A stretch of DNA of 64,000 nt, from contig NZ_QEVW01000002.1 of assembly GCF_003287275.1 (NCBI RefSeq), positions 124,001-188,000 on the forward strand. Reading direction: 5' to 3'. The DNA comes from Paenibacillus taichungensis. GTDB lineage: Bacteria > Bacillota > Bacilli > Paenibacillales > Paenibacillaceae. The notes under the pieces are model-generated. The model ran no database searches and was not told the DNA's origin. It was given only the letters and a program-made list of their open reading frames with translations. The position numbers and the translations under genes are program-made. Positions 8,256-17,071 of this stretch are shown in pieces; within the stretch, counting starts at the first letter, position 1; each line of letters starts with the position of its first letter.

Positions 8256-8810
8256 TTGATATTCTTATATCATGGCTATGGGACGATGACCTGGGGAAAG
8301 AGCAAGACTTATAAGGGGAACTGGGTAGCGGGCAAACGTTCAGGATATGGTGTCTACAAAGCAGTGACAAGTGATAAGGACCGTGTTACAGACCTCAAGT
8401 ATGATGGCTTTTGGAAGAATGACAAAAAGGATGGAAAGGGTGAACTGGAGATCAGAGAAATATCCTACGAAGCAACTATGCTTGAAAATCGTATTCAGAA
8501 TGGGACTTTTGCTAAGGATCAGTGGATTTCAGGATATGATGTTCGACATGGAGAATACGACCCTCCTTATTACTTTGCGTACAAGGATTCAAATATGAGT
8601 CTTAAATTACTGGGTGGTGCAGAAAATATTTTAGATGGATTGAAGGACGGTTATTTCTTCTCATTTACATATCAAAAAGGAAAAGTATACAAAGATGTCG
8701 GTGTTGGAGATGAATTCAGTCAGAAACAGTTTAGATCTTTTATCAAAAATGTAGAAAAAGAGATTAAGCCTCATATCAATCAGTTTGAGAAACTGGCTCA
8801 AAAATTATAG
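8256..8810 (+). pseudogene. MORN-repeat protein, probably 5'-truncated
   Basis: A 184-residue open frame that begins in the middle of a MORN repeat (HGYGTMTWGKSKTYKGNW), followed by a second (GKRSGYGVY...KYDGFW) and a partial third (KKDGKGEL), then a soluble domain of unknown type. The first codons (TTG 8256) have no ribosome binding site, and normal MORN proteins have upstream repeats and often a membrane anchor. This suggests loss of the 5' end by deletion, though a short intact gene with a weak start cannot be excluded. MORN repeats bind lipids or partners in other proteins. The body of the frame has no internal stop. Confidence 0.55.
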
Positions 8811-8933
8811 GTATTAATCTTAGTCGTAATAGACGGGTACAGTCAAATTTTTGTTTATTAAGGCAGCTATTCGAGTAATTTATTGTAGAAGTAATAGGAG
8901 ACTGACCTTGTTGAAACAGGAGGGGATTGGACG

Positions 8934-9455
8934 ATGAACAGAACAACGTTTCTTGAAACCGAGCGGCTAGTATTTTCGACATGGAATGAAGAAGACCGTG
9001 CTCTGGCTTCCGCTCTATGGGGTGATCATGAGGTAACGAAGTGGATTAGCAGCAAGGGATTTCTGAGTGAGGATGAAGTGGAGGCTCGGTTAACCCAGGA
9101 AATAAAAAGGCAAGAAGAAGTAGAGGTGCAATACTGGCCACTCTTTGAGAAAGATTCGGAAGTCTTTGTTGGTTGTTGCGGCTTGCGCCCATATTCTCCG
9201 GAAGAAGAGATATATGAATTGGGATTCCATCTTACCCGGGATCATTGGGGCAAAGGCTATGCTATGGAGGCGGCACGGGCGGTGATTGACTATGCATTTG
9301 GCGAACTGAAGGTGAAAGCATTGTTTGCGGGACATCATCCGGACAATGAAGTGTCGCGTCACATGTTAATCAAGCTGGGCTTCGAATATGTCCGGGACGA
9401 GCGTTATGAACCGACAGGACTGATGCACCCATCCTATTTGCTGAAAAAGGAATAA
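8934..9455 (+). CDS. GNAT-family N-acetyltransferase (RimJ/RimL-like)
   Basis: A 173-residue acetyl-CoA-dependent N-acetyltransferase. It starts with the typical FLETERLVF motif, has the acetyl-CoA loop LTRDHWGKGYAMEA (about 104-117, Q/RxxGxG/A-like) and ends with KLGFEYVRDE. The substrate may be a protein N-terminus, a polyamine or a small molecule. AGGAGG (about 8918-8923) lies upstream of ATG 8934. It is monocistronic, with the conserved repeat copy B downstream. Confidence 0.88.
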   Translation: MNRTTFLETERLVFSTWNEEDRALASALWGDHEVTKWISSKGFLSEDEVEARLTQEIKRQEEVEVQYWPLFEKDSEVFVGCCGLRPYSPEEEIYELGFHLTRDHWGKGYAMEAARAVIDYAFGELKVKALFAGHHPDNEVSRHMLIKLGFEYVRDERYEPTGLMHPSYLLKKE

Positions 9456-9567
9456 ATATGTTCAACATTCAAGGCAGCACAACGTTTTTAAATATATAGC
9501 ATAAATGGAGAGGTAGCAGCGGTGACCGTAATTTTTTGGTGAATGGGTTTTCATCGTTTTTTTATTT

Positions 9568-9679
9568 CATTTTCAGCTTCTATTAAGGTAGCAGAGGTAA
9601 GATAATTCTTGTAAACCCCTTCTCGTGTTAGATAGATGTGTGACTGACCTCGCCGGACGCCGGTGAGGTATTTTTTTTG
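9568..9679 (+). repeat. Conserved intergenic RNA-like element, copy B
   Basis: Second copy of the element at 6053-6165, same strand, 3.5 kb away. It lies in the 393-bp gap between the GNAT gene and rhaD. The core keeps the identical run from GTAAACCCCTTCTCGTGTTA onward with single changes, and the 3' hairpin differs from copy A by paired substitutions (a C-G pair becomes T-A; a T-G pair becomes C-G). This supports selection on RNA structure. Downstream of it, up to about 9745, the sequence is A/T-rich with phased AAACAAA repeats. Confidence 0.7.
9647..9679 (+). terminator. Terminator ending repeat copy B
   Basis: ACCTCGCCGG (9647-9656) pairs with CCGGTGAGGT (9660-9669) around loop ACG, followed by eight T residues. 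Confidence 0.88.
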
Positions 9680-9701
9680 CTTATTTTTATAAATGTACAC
9701 A

Positions 9702-9733
9702 AAACAAACATAAACAAAAGTAAATAAAACAAA
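9702..9733 (+). promoter_or_regulatory. Phased AAACAAA direct repeats upstream of rhaD
   Basis: AAACAAA at 9702 and 9712 and AAATAAA at 9722 recur every 10 bp, one helical turn. A further overlapping copy starts at 9727 and another lies at 9764 inside the promoter spacer. Such A-rich direct repeats resemble operators of DeoR-family sugar regulators. A plain A-tract bend is the alternative. Confidence 0.45.
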
Positions 9734-9748
9734 TATTTCTGTATTTCA

Positions 9749-9778
9749 TTGACTAATAAAAGAAAACAAAGGTATAAT
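9749..9778 (+). promoter_or_regulatory. SigA-type promoter of rhaD
   Basis: TTGACT (9749-9754) and TATAAT (9773-9778) are separated by 18 bp. The placement 70 bp before the start codon fits rhaD and argues against a start at 9777, which overlaps the -10 box. Confidence 0.8.
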
Positions 9779-9848
9779 GAATGTGAAAAAAGGAACTTAC
9801 TATGTTCGTGACGGGCATTCTATATTTTATCATGAGGAGAGAATGATG

Positions 9849-10700
9849 ATGAACGTGACCCTTGCCAATGAAACAACGCAGGCAGCTGGCTTTCATATCC
9901 CATTTGTTCGTGAGATGGCGGAAATTACTCAACATATGTGGAAAAACGGCTGGGATGAACGCAATGGTGGCAATGTCAGCTATCTGCTGGAGGAAGAGGA
10001 AGTCGCCAAATATATCGATATCAACCATGTTATTCGCAAGATCAAACCTGCATTTTCGATGCATGAGCTGGCAGATAAATATTTTATTGTGACTGCTTCG
10101 GGCAAATATTTCAAAAATGTACTGGCTGATCCAGAGAGCAATCTGGGAGTGTTACGTGTATCGAGTGATGGACAGGAGCTGGAAGTGCTGTGGGGGCTAA
10201 AGTCGGGAGCGAACCCAACGAGTGAATTGCCAACACATTTTATGAGTCATATCGAACGTTTGAAAATAGATCCGAAACACCGGGTTGTGATGCACAACCA
10301 TGCGACCAACGTTCTGGCGATGACATTTATCCATGATTTGGACGAAATGAAGTTTACAAAGACGCTGTGGCAGATGTGTACGGAATGCGTTGTCGTATTT
10401 CCTGACGGCGTTGGTATTATTCCGTGGATGGTGCCTGGATCGAATGAAATTGGACGGGAAACGGCAGAAAAAATGAAGGGTTACCACGCGGTCATCTGGC
10501 CTCAGCACGGGATTTTTGGAACGGGTACAACGATTGATGAAGCTTTTGGTCTTATTGAAACCATTGAGAAGGCAGCCCAGGTGTATATGCTGGTTGCAGG
10601 CCATGAAATCAGACAGCGAATTACGGATCAGCAGCTAGCTACATTAGCCCAAGCTTTCGGTGTCACTCCACGTCCTGGTATATTGAGCATGGAAGTTTGA
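9849..10700 (+). CDS. rhaD: Rhamnulose-1-phosphate aldolase
   Basis: Class II zinc aldolase (EC 4.1.2.19) that splits L-rhamnulose 1-phosphate into dihydroxyacetone phosphate and L-lactaldehyde, the last step of cytoplasmic L-rhamnose breakdown. Recognised by [11 protein letters not shown] near the N-terminus, [10 protein letters not shown], the zinc ligands in MHNHATNV (His near residues 147 and 149) and [10 protein letters not shown] with a third zinc His. Length of 283 residues suits the family. Three ATGs lie in a row (9843, 9846, 9849); 9849 is best spaced from GAGGAGA (9834-9840). No rhaA or rhaB is adjacent, so the pathway must be split over loci. Confidence 0.9.
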   Translation: MNVTLANETTQAAGFHIPFVREMAEITQHMWKNGWDERNGGNVSYLLEEEEVAKYIDINHVIRKIKPAFSMHELADKYFIVTASGKYFKNVLADPESNLGVLRVSSDGQELEVLWGLKSGANPTSELPTHFMSHIERLKIDPKHRVVMHNHATNVLAMTFIHDLDEMKFTKTLWQMCTECVVVFPDGVGIIPWMVPGSNEIGRETAEKMKGYHAVIWPQHGIFGTGTTIDEAFGLIETIEKAAQVYMLVAGHEIRQRITDQQLATLAQAFGVTPRPGILSMEV

Positions 10701-10748
10701 CAGATCGAAATCGTATAAAAGAAAGAGCTCCAACACAGCCTAATATGA

Positions 10749-10790
10749 ATGGTCTTTGGTTTATTAAACCGAAGGCCATTTCCTTTTTTT
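10749..10790 (+). terminator. Terminator of rhaD
   Basis: A stem of about 15 bp with one or two mismatches (10749-10763 with 10765-10779), followed by TTCC and seven T residues. The following gap up to 10984 has no gene, only short hairpins (for example CGGC/GCCG at 10791-10806 and TGAC/GTCA near 10909-10921). Confidence 0.85.
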
Positions 10791-10984
10791 CGGCAAACAA
10801 ACGCCGTTTTGGTTCAAAAAAGTTCAAAAAGTGGATAAAGCGCGGCTTTGTTATCGATTATTGAATCGTAGTATGCATTATCACACGCTGGCGAAATTCG
10901 GGTGAAATGACGTATTGTCAATGGCTCGGCGATTTTGCATAATAACAATGCTTCACAGATGAAAGACGGAAGGAAGTTATGATC

Positions 10985-12802
10985 ATGCTTGGCAAAATGA
11001 AGAGAATCTTAATAGGCAAGCCTATGAAATCGGCTGAATTGGATGCAGAAAAATTGGGGAAATGGAAGGCGCTCGCCATCCTGTCCTCCGATGCACTATC
11101 GTCCGTTGCCTACGGTACGGAGCAGATCTTACTGGTGCTCGTTGCGGCCGGATTCGCCGCCTTGTGGTACTCTGTTCCAATTTCCATCGCCGTGTTGGGA
11201 TTACTCGTCATTTTAATTTTTTCCTACCGCCAGACGATTTTTGCTTATCCAACAGGAGGCGGCGCGTACATCGTAGCCAAGGATAATCTCGGTACGGCTC
11301 CGAGCTTGATTGCCGGAGGATCTTTACTGGTCGATTATATTCTGACTGTTGCGGTAAGTTCGTCCGCAGGGACCGATGCGATTACATCTGCCTTTCCAAT
11401 GCTTCATGATTACAGCATAGTCATTGCATTGATCATGATTGTATTTCTGACCATTATGAATTTGCGAGGGGTGACGGAATCCGCTTCCGTACTGGCGATC
11501 CCCATATATTTGTTTATCTTTTCGATTGCGATTCTGATTATATCCGGGGGGATCAAATTTCTCGCTGGAGGCATGGAAGCTGCCGCCCCTGAATTTGGAA
11601 CGAGTATGTCACATGTGAGTCTGTTTCTGCTGCTGAAGGCATTCAGCTCGGGGTGTTCAGCTTTGACTGGGGTTGAGGCGGTGAGTAACGCCATCCCGAA
11701 CTTCAAGCAGCCTGCCGAGAAAAATGCAGCGGGAACCTTGATGCTTATGGGATGTATTCTGGGAGCTATGTTTATCGGGATCACGTTACTTGCTTATGGT
11801 TACGGGGTGAAGCCTGATCCCAAAGCCACCGTGATATCCCAGATTGCCGAGGCGACATTTGGCAGGGGCACGATGTATTTTATTATCCAGGGCGTAACAG
11901 CACTGATTCTGTTTCTCGCAGCGAATACGGCGTATTCTGCTTTCCCGCTGCTCTCCTTCATGATGGCGAAGGATAAATATATGCCGCATATGTTTATGGT
12001 TAGAGGAGACCGCCTTGGCTTCTCGAACGGTATTATTTTCCTCAGTGTGATGTCTGCCTTACTGGTTGTTGGATTCAAAGGGAATACGGAAAGTCTGATT
12101 CCGCTCTACGCAGTGGGCGTGTTCATTCCATTTACCCTGTCACAGTTGGGCATGATGATTCGTTGGATCAAAGTCAAACCAGCCGGTTGGGGTGTGAAGC
12201 TGCTCGTCAATACAATTGGCATGCTGACCACGCTGTCGATTACATTGATTTTTATATTCACCAAGTTCACGCAAACATGGGTTATCTTTATTTTCCTGCC
12301 ACTCGTCGTTTATGTGTTCATGCGAATTCACCGTCATTACTGCAACATTGCGGATGAATTGCGGATTGATATCAAGCTGGAGAAACCGGTGAGAAAGGGC
12401 AATACGATCATTATTCCGGTGGCAGGCATTACGAGGGTGGTGATGAATACAATCTCTTACGCTCAGACGATGTCAGATCACGTGGTTGCCTTGTATATCG
12501 GGTTCGATGATGAAGCCATCCGGAAAATGGAGCAGAAGTGGGAAGAGTGGAACCCTGGGGTACGCCTGGTTGTCATTAAATCGAGATACCGCAGTATTAT
12601 GGGGCCGCTCAAAAAGTTTATTGATACCGTGGAATGGAAGACGGCCGAGACGGACCATATCACAATTCTAATTCCGCAGTTCATCACCAAGCATTGGTGG
12701 CAAAATGTGCTGCACAATCAGACCAGCTTCATGATCCGTGCTTATCTGATCAATTACAAAGACGTAATAGTCACGACTGTCCCTTACCATCTCAATCGTT
12801 AA
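10985..12802 (+). CDS. kimA: KimA-type potassium importer (APC superfamily)
   Basis: A proton-coupled high-affinity K+ importer of the KUP-like APC branch, formerly YdaO in B. subtilis and inhibited by c-di-AMP there. The N-terminus KMKRILIGKPMKSAELDAEKLGKWKALAILSSDALSSVAYGTEQ is characteristic, followed by twelve predicted membrane helices up to about residue 450 and a soluble C-terminal domain of about 150 residues (from RIDIKLEKPVRKGNTIIIPVAG), as in KimA. Total length of 605 residues matches. ATG 10985 has AAGGAAG 8 nt upstream; ATG 10979 is the alternative. No recognisable ydaO-type c-di-AMP riboswitch was seen upstream. A bidirectional terminator follows. Confidence 0.88.
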   Translation: MLGKMKRILIGKPMKSAELDAEKLGKWKALAILSSDALSSVAYGTEQILLVLVAAGFAALWYSVPISIAVLGLLVILIFSYRQTIFAYPTGGGAYIVAKDNLGTAPSLIAGGSLLVDYILTVAVSSSAGTDAITSAFPMLHDYSIVIALIMIVFLTIMNLRGVTESASVLAIPIYLFIFSIAILIISGGIKFLAGGMEAAAPEFGTSMSHVSLFLLLKAFSSGCSALTGVEAVSNAIPNFKQPAEKNAAGTLMLMGCILGAMFIGITLLAYGYGVKPDPKATVISQIAEATFGRGTMYFIIQGVTALILFLAANTAYSAFPLLSFMMAKDKYMPHMFMVRGDRLGFSNGIIFLSVMSALLVVGFKGNTESLIPLYAVGVFIPFTLSQLGMMIRWIKVKPAGWGVKLLVNTIGMLTTLSITLIFIFTKFTQTWVIFIFLPLVVYVFMRIHRHYCNIADELRIDIKLEKPVRKGNTIIIPVAGITRVVMNTISYAQTMSDHVVALYIGFDDEAIRKMEQKWEEWNPGVRLVVIKSRYRSIMGPLKKFIDTVEWKTAETDHITILIPQFITKHWWQNVLHNQTSFMIRAYLINYKDVIVTTVPYHLNR

Positions 12803-13131
12803 AAGAATTCAACCGAACATTTTGCGTTAACATTAAATATCCAGTTTTCTGTTAAATTTATTGAATTGATATCTAATCATTGTTCATCTTCCCTTAACAC
12901 ACAAAACCGCACGAACATTCCCGAATCAAGGGAGTTCTTGCGGTTTTTTGCTGTTTGCTGTTTTTGTTTTGAAGTCTATTCAACGTCCTTTGTTTGGTAA
13001 AGTCGCTTGTCCACGATTAACGCTGTGTTGATTCAGAACAGATGCTGCTGTAACAGTTGGCTTTTACACTAGTTAATGTGGGTGATGAAGTTCACACTCC
13101 GAATGCGTAGATCAAGGGGGAAGAAAATCCG
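12803..13131. other. Gene-free 329-bp gap
   Basis: Contains the terminator at 12903-12949, then a T-rich stretch and a CTG-TAA-CAG short palindrome near 13050. The second half should carry the promoter of the sugar ABC operon, but I could not pick a convincing -35/-10 pair. No open frame was found. Confidence 0.5.
12903..12949 (+). terminator. Terminator of kimA
   Basis: AAAACCGCA and downstream bases pair with GCGGTTTT (ending at 12946), with an inner TCCC/GGGA stem and loop GAATCAA; T-run follows. Confidence 0.85.
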
Positions 13132-14094
13132 ATGAGTGAGCTTGACAACCGGATCGGCTTGCCTGCTGCCAGACGGCGCGTATGGGGCACGAGTCAGCGC
13201 CGGACAGCTTCGCTGCGTGTGCAGCGAATACGGGAGAATATGCTGGCCTATGGTTTCCTGGCACCATCGCTGCTTTTATTTGCAGTGTTTCTGTTTTATC
13301 CGATGTTCAAGTCGGTGTACCTGAGTCTGCATTCCACTGACCCTACCGGACAGATTGCAGCTTATGTGGGATTGGACAATTTCAAAGCGGTATTCCAGTC
13401 CGGACTGTTCCTGCAAGGCATGAAAGTGACGTTACTATTTGTCCTGTTCACCGTGCCAACGGGCATGCTGGCAGCTCTGATTCTAGCGGCATTAACACAC
13501 AACCGTTTCAAGGGAATGCGTATATTTCAGTTTGTATTCTCTCTGCCTGTGGTATTGTCTGTCGGTTCATCGGCGGTCATCTGGAAGTTCCTTTTCCATC
13601 CGACCTTGGGTATGCTGAATTATTTATTAGGAAAAGTTGGGATCGATCCGATTCCCTGGCTGACCAGCCCGGATTGGGCCTTAATATCGATCTCCATTAT
13701 GACGATTTGGATGAACCTCGGATTCAATTACATTATTCTATCCAGCGGATTACAGGGCATCCCGGAGGAAATTTATGAGAGCGCGAAGATTGATGGTGCA
13801 GGTCCTTTGCTTACTTTTCGCAAAATCTCGATGCCACTGTTGTCGCCAACCCTGTTTTTCGTCACCGTTGTATCGATCATTGGTGCGTTCCAATCATTTG
13901 GTCAGATCAACATTCTAACCCGTGGCGGCCCGATGGATAGTACCAATGTATTCGTATATTCCATCTATCAGGAAGCTTTTGTTAATTTCCGCTTCGGGAC
14001 GGGCAGTGCGCAGGCGCTTATCCTGTTCGCGGTCATTATGCTGCTGACCCTGATTCAGTTCAAATGGGTGGAAAGGAAAGTGCATTACCAATGA
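13132..14094 (+). CDS. Sugar ABC transporter permease (MalF/UgpA type)
   Basis: A 320-residue integral membrane subunit of a carbohydrate uptake (CUT1) ABC importer. A basic N-terminal stretch is followed by six predicted membrane helices. The EAA loop that contacts the ATPase is near residues 215-235 (GIPEEIYESAKIDGAGPLLTFRKISMP). GGGGGA precedes ATG 13132. Its stop overlaps the start of the next permease gene by ATGA. No ATPase gene is present; Bacilli usually share MsmX-type ATPases among such importers. The sugar is unknown; UgpA-like glycerol-3-phosphate import is one option. Confidence 0.9.
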   Translation: MSELDNRIGLPAARRRVWGTSQRRTASLRVQRIRENMLAYGFLAPSLLLFAVFLFYPMFKSVYLSLHSTDPTGQIAAYVGLDNFKAVFQSGLFLQGMKVTLLFVLFTVPTGMLAALILAALTHNRFKGMRIFQFVFSLPVVLSVGSSAVIWKFLFHPTLGMLNYLLGKVGIDPIPWLTSPDWALISISIMTIWMNLGFNYIILSSGLQGIPEEIYESAKIDGAGPLLTFRKISMPLLSPTLFFVTVVSIIGAFQSFGQINILTRGGPMDSTNVFVYSIYQEAFVNFRFGTGSAQALILFAVIMLLTLIQFKWVERKVHYQ

Positions 14095-14912
14095 GAACAC
14101 CATGGACCAAAACATTGCTGTATGTGCTGCTTACAATCTGTGCGGCACTTGTACTGTATCCGGTGCTGTACACCTTTTTCATGGCGGTCATGACACCGGA
14201 GGATGCCAGTGCGTATCCGCCTCATATCATCCCTCAATCGATAGACTTGTCCAATTTCACGGAAGTATTCGATATCGTTCCGATTGGTTCGTTTATCGGT
14301 AATACGTTCCTGGTGGCAGGGCTGACGATGCTTGGTCAGCTTGTCACAGCGAGCATGGCAGCCTATGCATTCGCGAAAATGGAGTTTAAGGGCAAGAACG
14401 TCATCTTTAGCATGTTTGTGGCGACGATGATGATTCCTTGGGAAGTCACCATGATCCCGAACTATCTGACGGTGCGCAGTTGGGGCTGGCTCGATACGTA
14501 CCAGGGACTGACTATTCCGTTCCTGGCAACAGCGTTCGGTACATTCCTGCTGAGACAATTCTTCATGCAGCTGCCCAAAGAGCTGTTTGAAGCGGCGAAG
14601 ATCGATGGTTGTGGGCATATCCGGTATTTTGTATCCCATGTCCTGCCATTGTCCCGCCCGGCACTTGGAACCTTGGCCATCTATTCGTTCCTGAGCATGT
14701 ACAACTCCTATCTGTGGCCGCTGCTCGTTACGAATACGCCAGAGATGAGGACGGTACAGATCGGAATCTCGATGCTGGAGTTCCAGGAATCCACAGCATG
14801 GAATCTGGTGTTTGCCGGCACAGCGCTTGTTATTTTACCGTCGCTGCTGCTTCTGGTCTTCGGCTTGAAACAGCTTGTCCGCGGTATGGCCGCAGGCGCG
14901 CTAAAGGGTTAG
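14091..14912 (+). CDS. Sugar ABC transporter permease (MalG/UgpE type)
   Basis: The second membrane subunit of the importer, 273 residues with six predicted helices and the EAA motif LPKELFEAAKIDGCGHIRYFVSHVLP near residues 160-185. ATG 14091 shares four bases (ATGA) with the upstream stop, indicating translational coupling, and GGAAAGGAAAG inside the upstream gene is a plausible ribosome binding site. It forms a heterodimer with the 13132 product. The binding-protein gene follows 297 nt later. Confidence 0.9.
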   Translation: MRTPWTKTLLYVLLTICAALVLYPVLYTFFMAVMTPEDASAYPPHIIPQSIDLSNFTEVFDIVPIGSFIGNTFLVAGLTMLGQLVTASMAAYAFAKMEFKGKNVIFSMFVATMMIPWEVTMIPNYLTVRSWGWLDTYQGLTIPFLATAFGTFLLRQFFMQLPKELFEAAKIDGCGHIRYFVSHVLPLSRPALGTLAIYSFLSMYNSYLWPLLVTNTPEMRTVQIGISMLEFQESTAWNLVFAGTALVILPSLLLLVFGLKQLVRGMAAGALKG

Positions 14913-15209
14913 TAGGAGTATGGTTTGTTGTAAAGATTTAAACGGTTGGCGGTTTGGATACCCAGGAGCGAATAAACAAGGCTCACTCTTGAAATAAGTC
15001 TTTCAAGGCTGCAAAAGCAGTGAAGGGGACGAAATCGATTCTGTAGAAGCGTTAGCGTTCGCCTTTGTCTCCGGAATTTAAACAATTAAAAACTAATTCA
15101 AAAAAATATGGAGACAACAGCGATCGAAAGAACGATTCGTAACCGGAACGGCCACCTTGCAGAACGTAAGCACTTATTGTGAAGTGAGCCATAAAAAAGG
15201 AGAGCGATT
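14913..15209 (+). other. Hairpin-rich spacer between permease and binding-protein genes
   Basis: A 297-nt spacer without open frames that holds three stem-loops in a row: CTTGAAA/TTTCAAG (14988-15007), CTGC/GCAG (15009-15020), and a larger one with GGGGAC (15025-15030) pairing to GTCTCC (15067-15072) plus AAA/TTT and an inner GAAGCG/CGTTC stem. Such elements between transporter cistrons often stabilise or adjust the message for the binding protein, which is needed in excess; that role is inferred. Confidence 0.5.
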
Positions 15210-16583
15210 ATGATCGGGTTTCGTTTGAAAAAAAGAGGAACATTTGCATTGATGTTGGCTGCACTTATGCTGGTATTGTCCGCTTGCGGCGGAAAAACCG
15301 AAACGACAAGCACAACGGGCGGAGCGCAGGCAGATCCTGCAGCTGCTGAACCGATACAACTGACATGGTGGCATTCGATGTCTGGTGCAGGGGAGAAAGC
15401 CATTAATCAACTCGCTTCCGATTTCAACGCAAGTCACCCGGACATTCAGGTGAAGGCAATCTACCAGGGGAAATATGATGAGAGCCTGAACAAACTTAAA
15501 GCTTCCATGGGATCGGACAGTGGTCCGGACATTATCCAGGTGTACGAGATCGGCAGCAAGTTCATGATCGATTCCGGTATGATTACACCAGTTCAGCAAT
15601 TTATCGATAAAGACAAATTCGACTTGTCCCAACTGGAGCCGAATATCATTCGTTATTACACTATTGATGGCAAATTGAACGCCATGCCGTTCAACACATC
15701 GAACCCAATTCTGTATTACAACAAGGACATGTTCAAAGCAGCTGGTTTGGACCCGGAGAACCCGCCTAAGACATACGAAGAGTTTGAACAAGCAGCCAAA
15801 GCACTGGCGAAAGACGGTAAACCCGGTGCGTCCATGGCGATCTATGGTTGGTTTATGGAACAGTTCTTTGCAAACCAGAATGCAGATTATGTAAACAACG
15901 GTAACGGAAGAACCGGTGCAGCGACGGAATCCATGCTGAACTCCGAAGCTGGTGTGAAGACTTTGACGTGGTGGAAAAAGATGATGGACGAGAAAACCGT
16001 CTCCAATCTGGGACGTAGCACGGACGATACAACCGCTGCATTTACAGCACAACAAATCGGTATGACGCTAGATTCCACCGCTGGATTGCGCAAAATTGTA
16101 GAGGGTGCTGGCGGTAAGTTTGAGCTGGGAACAGGCTTCCTGCCACGTCCAGCAGATGCCAAAGAAGGCGGCGTCGTTGTTGGTGGCGCAAGCTTGTATA
16201 TCATGAACAACAAATCTGAAGCTCAACAGCAAGCCGCTTGGGAATTCATCAAGTACCTGGCTACACCTGAGGTGCAAGCCAACTGGAGTGTTGCGACAGG
16301 ATACTTCCCTATTACGACAGCAGCCTACGATGAGCAAGTATTAAAGGATAATATGGCGAAGTACCCGCAATTCAAGACAGCAGTCGACCAATTGCACGCT
16401 TCTGCTGATTCGACAGCAACATCCGGGGCCGTAATGGGTGTATTCCCCGAAGCCCGTCAAATTGTCGAAGGAGCGATCGAGACAGTTCTGAATGGACAAG
16501 GTACACCACAAGACGTATTGGATGCAGCAGCGAAGCAAATTACAGACAAGATTGCACAGTATAACAGCACGGTGAAGAAGTAA
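15210..16583 (+). CDS. Sugar ABC transporter substrate-binding lipoprotein
   Basis: A 457-residue extracellular solute-binding protein (family 1) that delivers a sugar or glycerol-phosphate-type ligand to the permeases encoded upstream. The signal peptide ends in a lipobox LSAC with the lipidated Cys at about residue 29, then a Gly/Thr/Ala-rich linker. The mature domain begins at IQLTWWHSMSGAGEKAINQLASDFN, a motif of UgpB-like proteins, and ends with ...AKQITDKIAQYN. AAAGGAGAG is directly upstream of ATG 15210. The terminator at 16675 follows. Confidence 0.9.
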   Translation: MIGFRLKKRGTFALMLAALMLVLSACGGKTETTSTTGGAQADPAAAEPIQLTWWHSMSGAGEKAINQLASDFNASHPDIQVKAIYQGKYDESLNKLKASMGSDSGPDIIQVYEIGSKFMIDSGMITPVQQFIDKDKFDLSQLEPNIIRYYTIDGKLNAMPFNTSNPILYYNKDMFKAAGLDPENPPKTYEEFEQAAKALAKDGKPGASMAIYGWFMEQFFANQNADYVNNGNGRTGAATESMLNSEAGVKTLTWWKKMMDEKTVSNLGRSTDDTTAAFTAQQIGMTLDSTAGLRKIVEGAGGKFELGTGFLPRPADAKEGGVVVGGASLYIMNNKSEAQQQAAWEFIKYLATPEVQANWSVATGYFPITTAAYDEQVLKDNMAKYPQFKTAVDQLHASADSTATSGAVMGVFPEARQIVEGAIETVLNGQGTPQDVLDAAAKQITDKIAQYNSTVKK

Positions 16584-16674
16584 CATGCTGACTTGCAGCA
16601 GGACAAACCTTAGGCCGGGGCTAGGGAAGTTGAGATAAATGACTTAACTTAGGATGTCAAAATGAGTGAGACGT

Positions 16675-16707
16675 ATGCGATGGTCAACCCTGACTGTCGC
16701 ATCGTTT
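16675..16707 (+). terminator. Terminator of the sugar ABC operon
   Basis: ATGCGATGGTCA (16675-16686) pairs over 12 positions with TGACTGTCGCAT (16691-16702) around loop ACCC, with two G-T pairs; CGTTTT follows. Confidence 0.75.
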
Positions 16708-16973
16708 TGCTGTGAGAAGATCTTGAACATAATCAATTTAAGGTGAATTGGCTATGGGGATATCTATCAATAAATGTCGAATACAGAGATTTTATTTTTA
16801 TTATGTTAGTTTAAGTGACTCTAAATAGGCTGTTATACACAATGATTCACTATTTAAGTAATGTATATGACATGTTAAAGCTGAAAAATAGCAATTTATT
16901 ACTTGTTTTTATTTTTTTATTATCAATTTTGTGATGTTTGTGTTCTATTTTATATCATTTCAAAAGAATATTA

Positions 16974-17002
16974 TTTACATGTAATAAAAGTTCAGTTATC
17001 TT
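16974..17002 (+). promoter_or_regulatory. Candidate promoter of the surface nuclease gene
   Basis: TTTACA (16974-16979) and TATCTT (16997-17002) are 17 bp apart, about 70 bp before the start codon. The surrounding palindromic TACATGTA may be a regulator site. Confidence 0.5.
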
Positions 17003-17071
17003 ATATTTGAACTAATGTACAAATTTCATGAACAAATGATTACGAATTTAAAAAATGGAGGTAGGTAAAAG

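Larger units (their letters stand above)
16584..17071 (+). other. Gene-free 488-bp region with terminator and A/T-rich promoter zone
   Basis: After the binding-protein gene come a terminator (16675-16707) and about 330 bp of very A/T-rich DNA. Within the latter are a near-palindrome around TACATGTA (16977-16984) and AGTTCA...TGAACT arms (about 16990-17013). No open frame of note was found. Confidence 0.5.

Noticed and set aside
10791..10984. ydaO-type riboswitch before kimA
   Set aside because: Expected from B. subtilis, but the conserved sequence blocks of the class were not found by eye.
15174..16055. 293-codon minus-strand frame inside the sugar-binding lipoprotein gene
   Set aside because: Shadow of a well-supported family 1 binding protein; no start signal.
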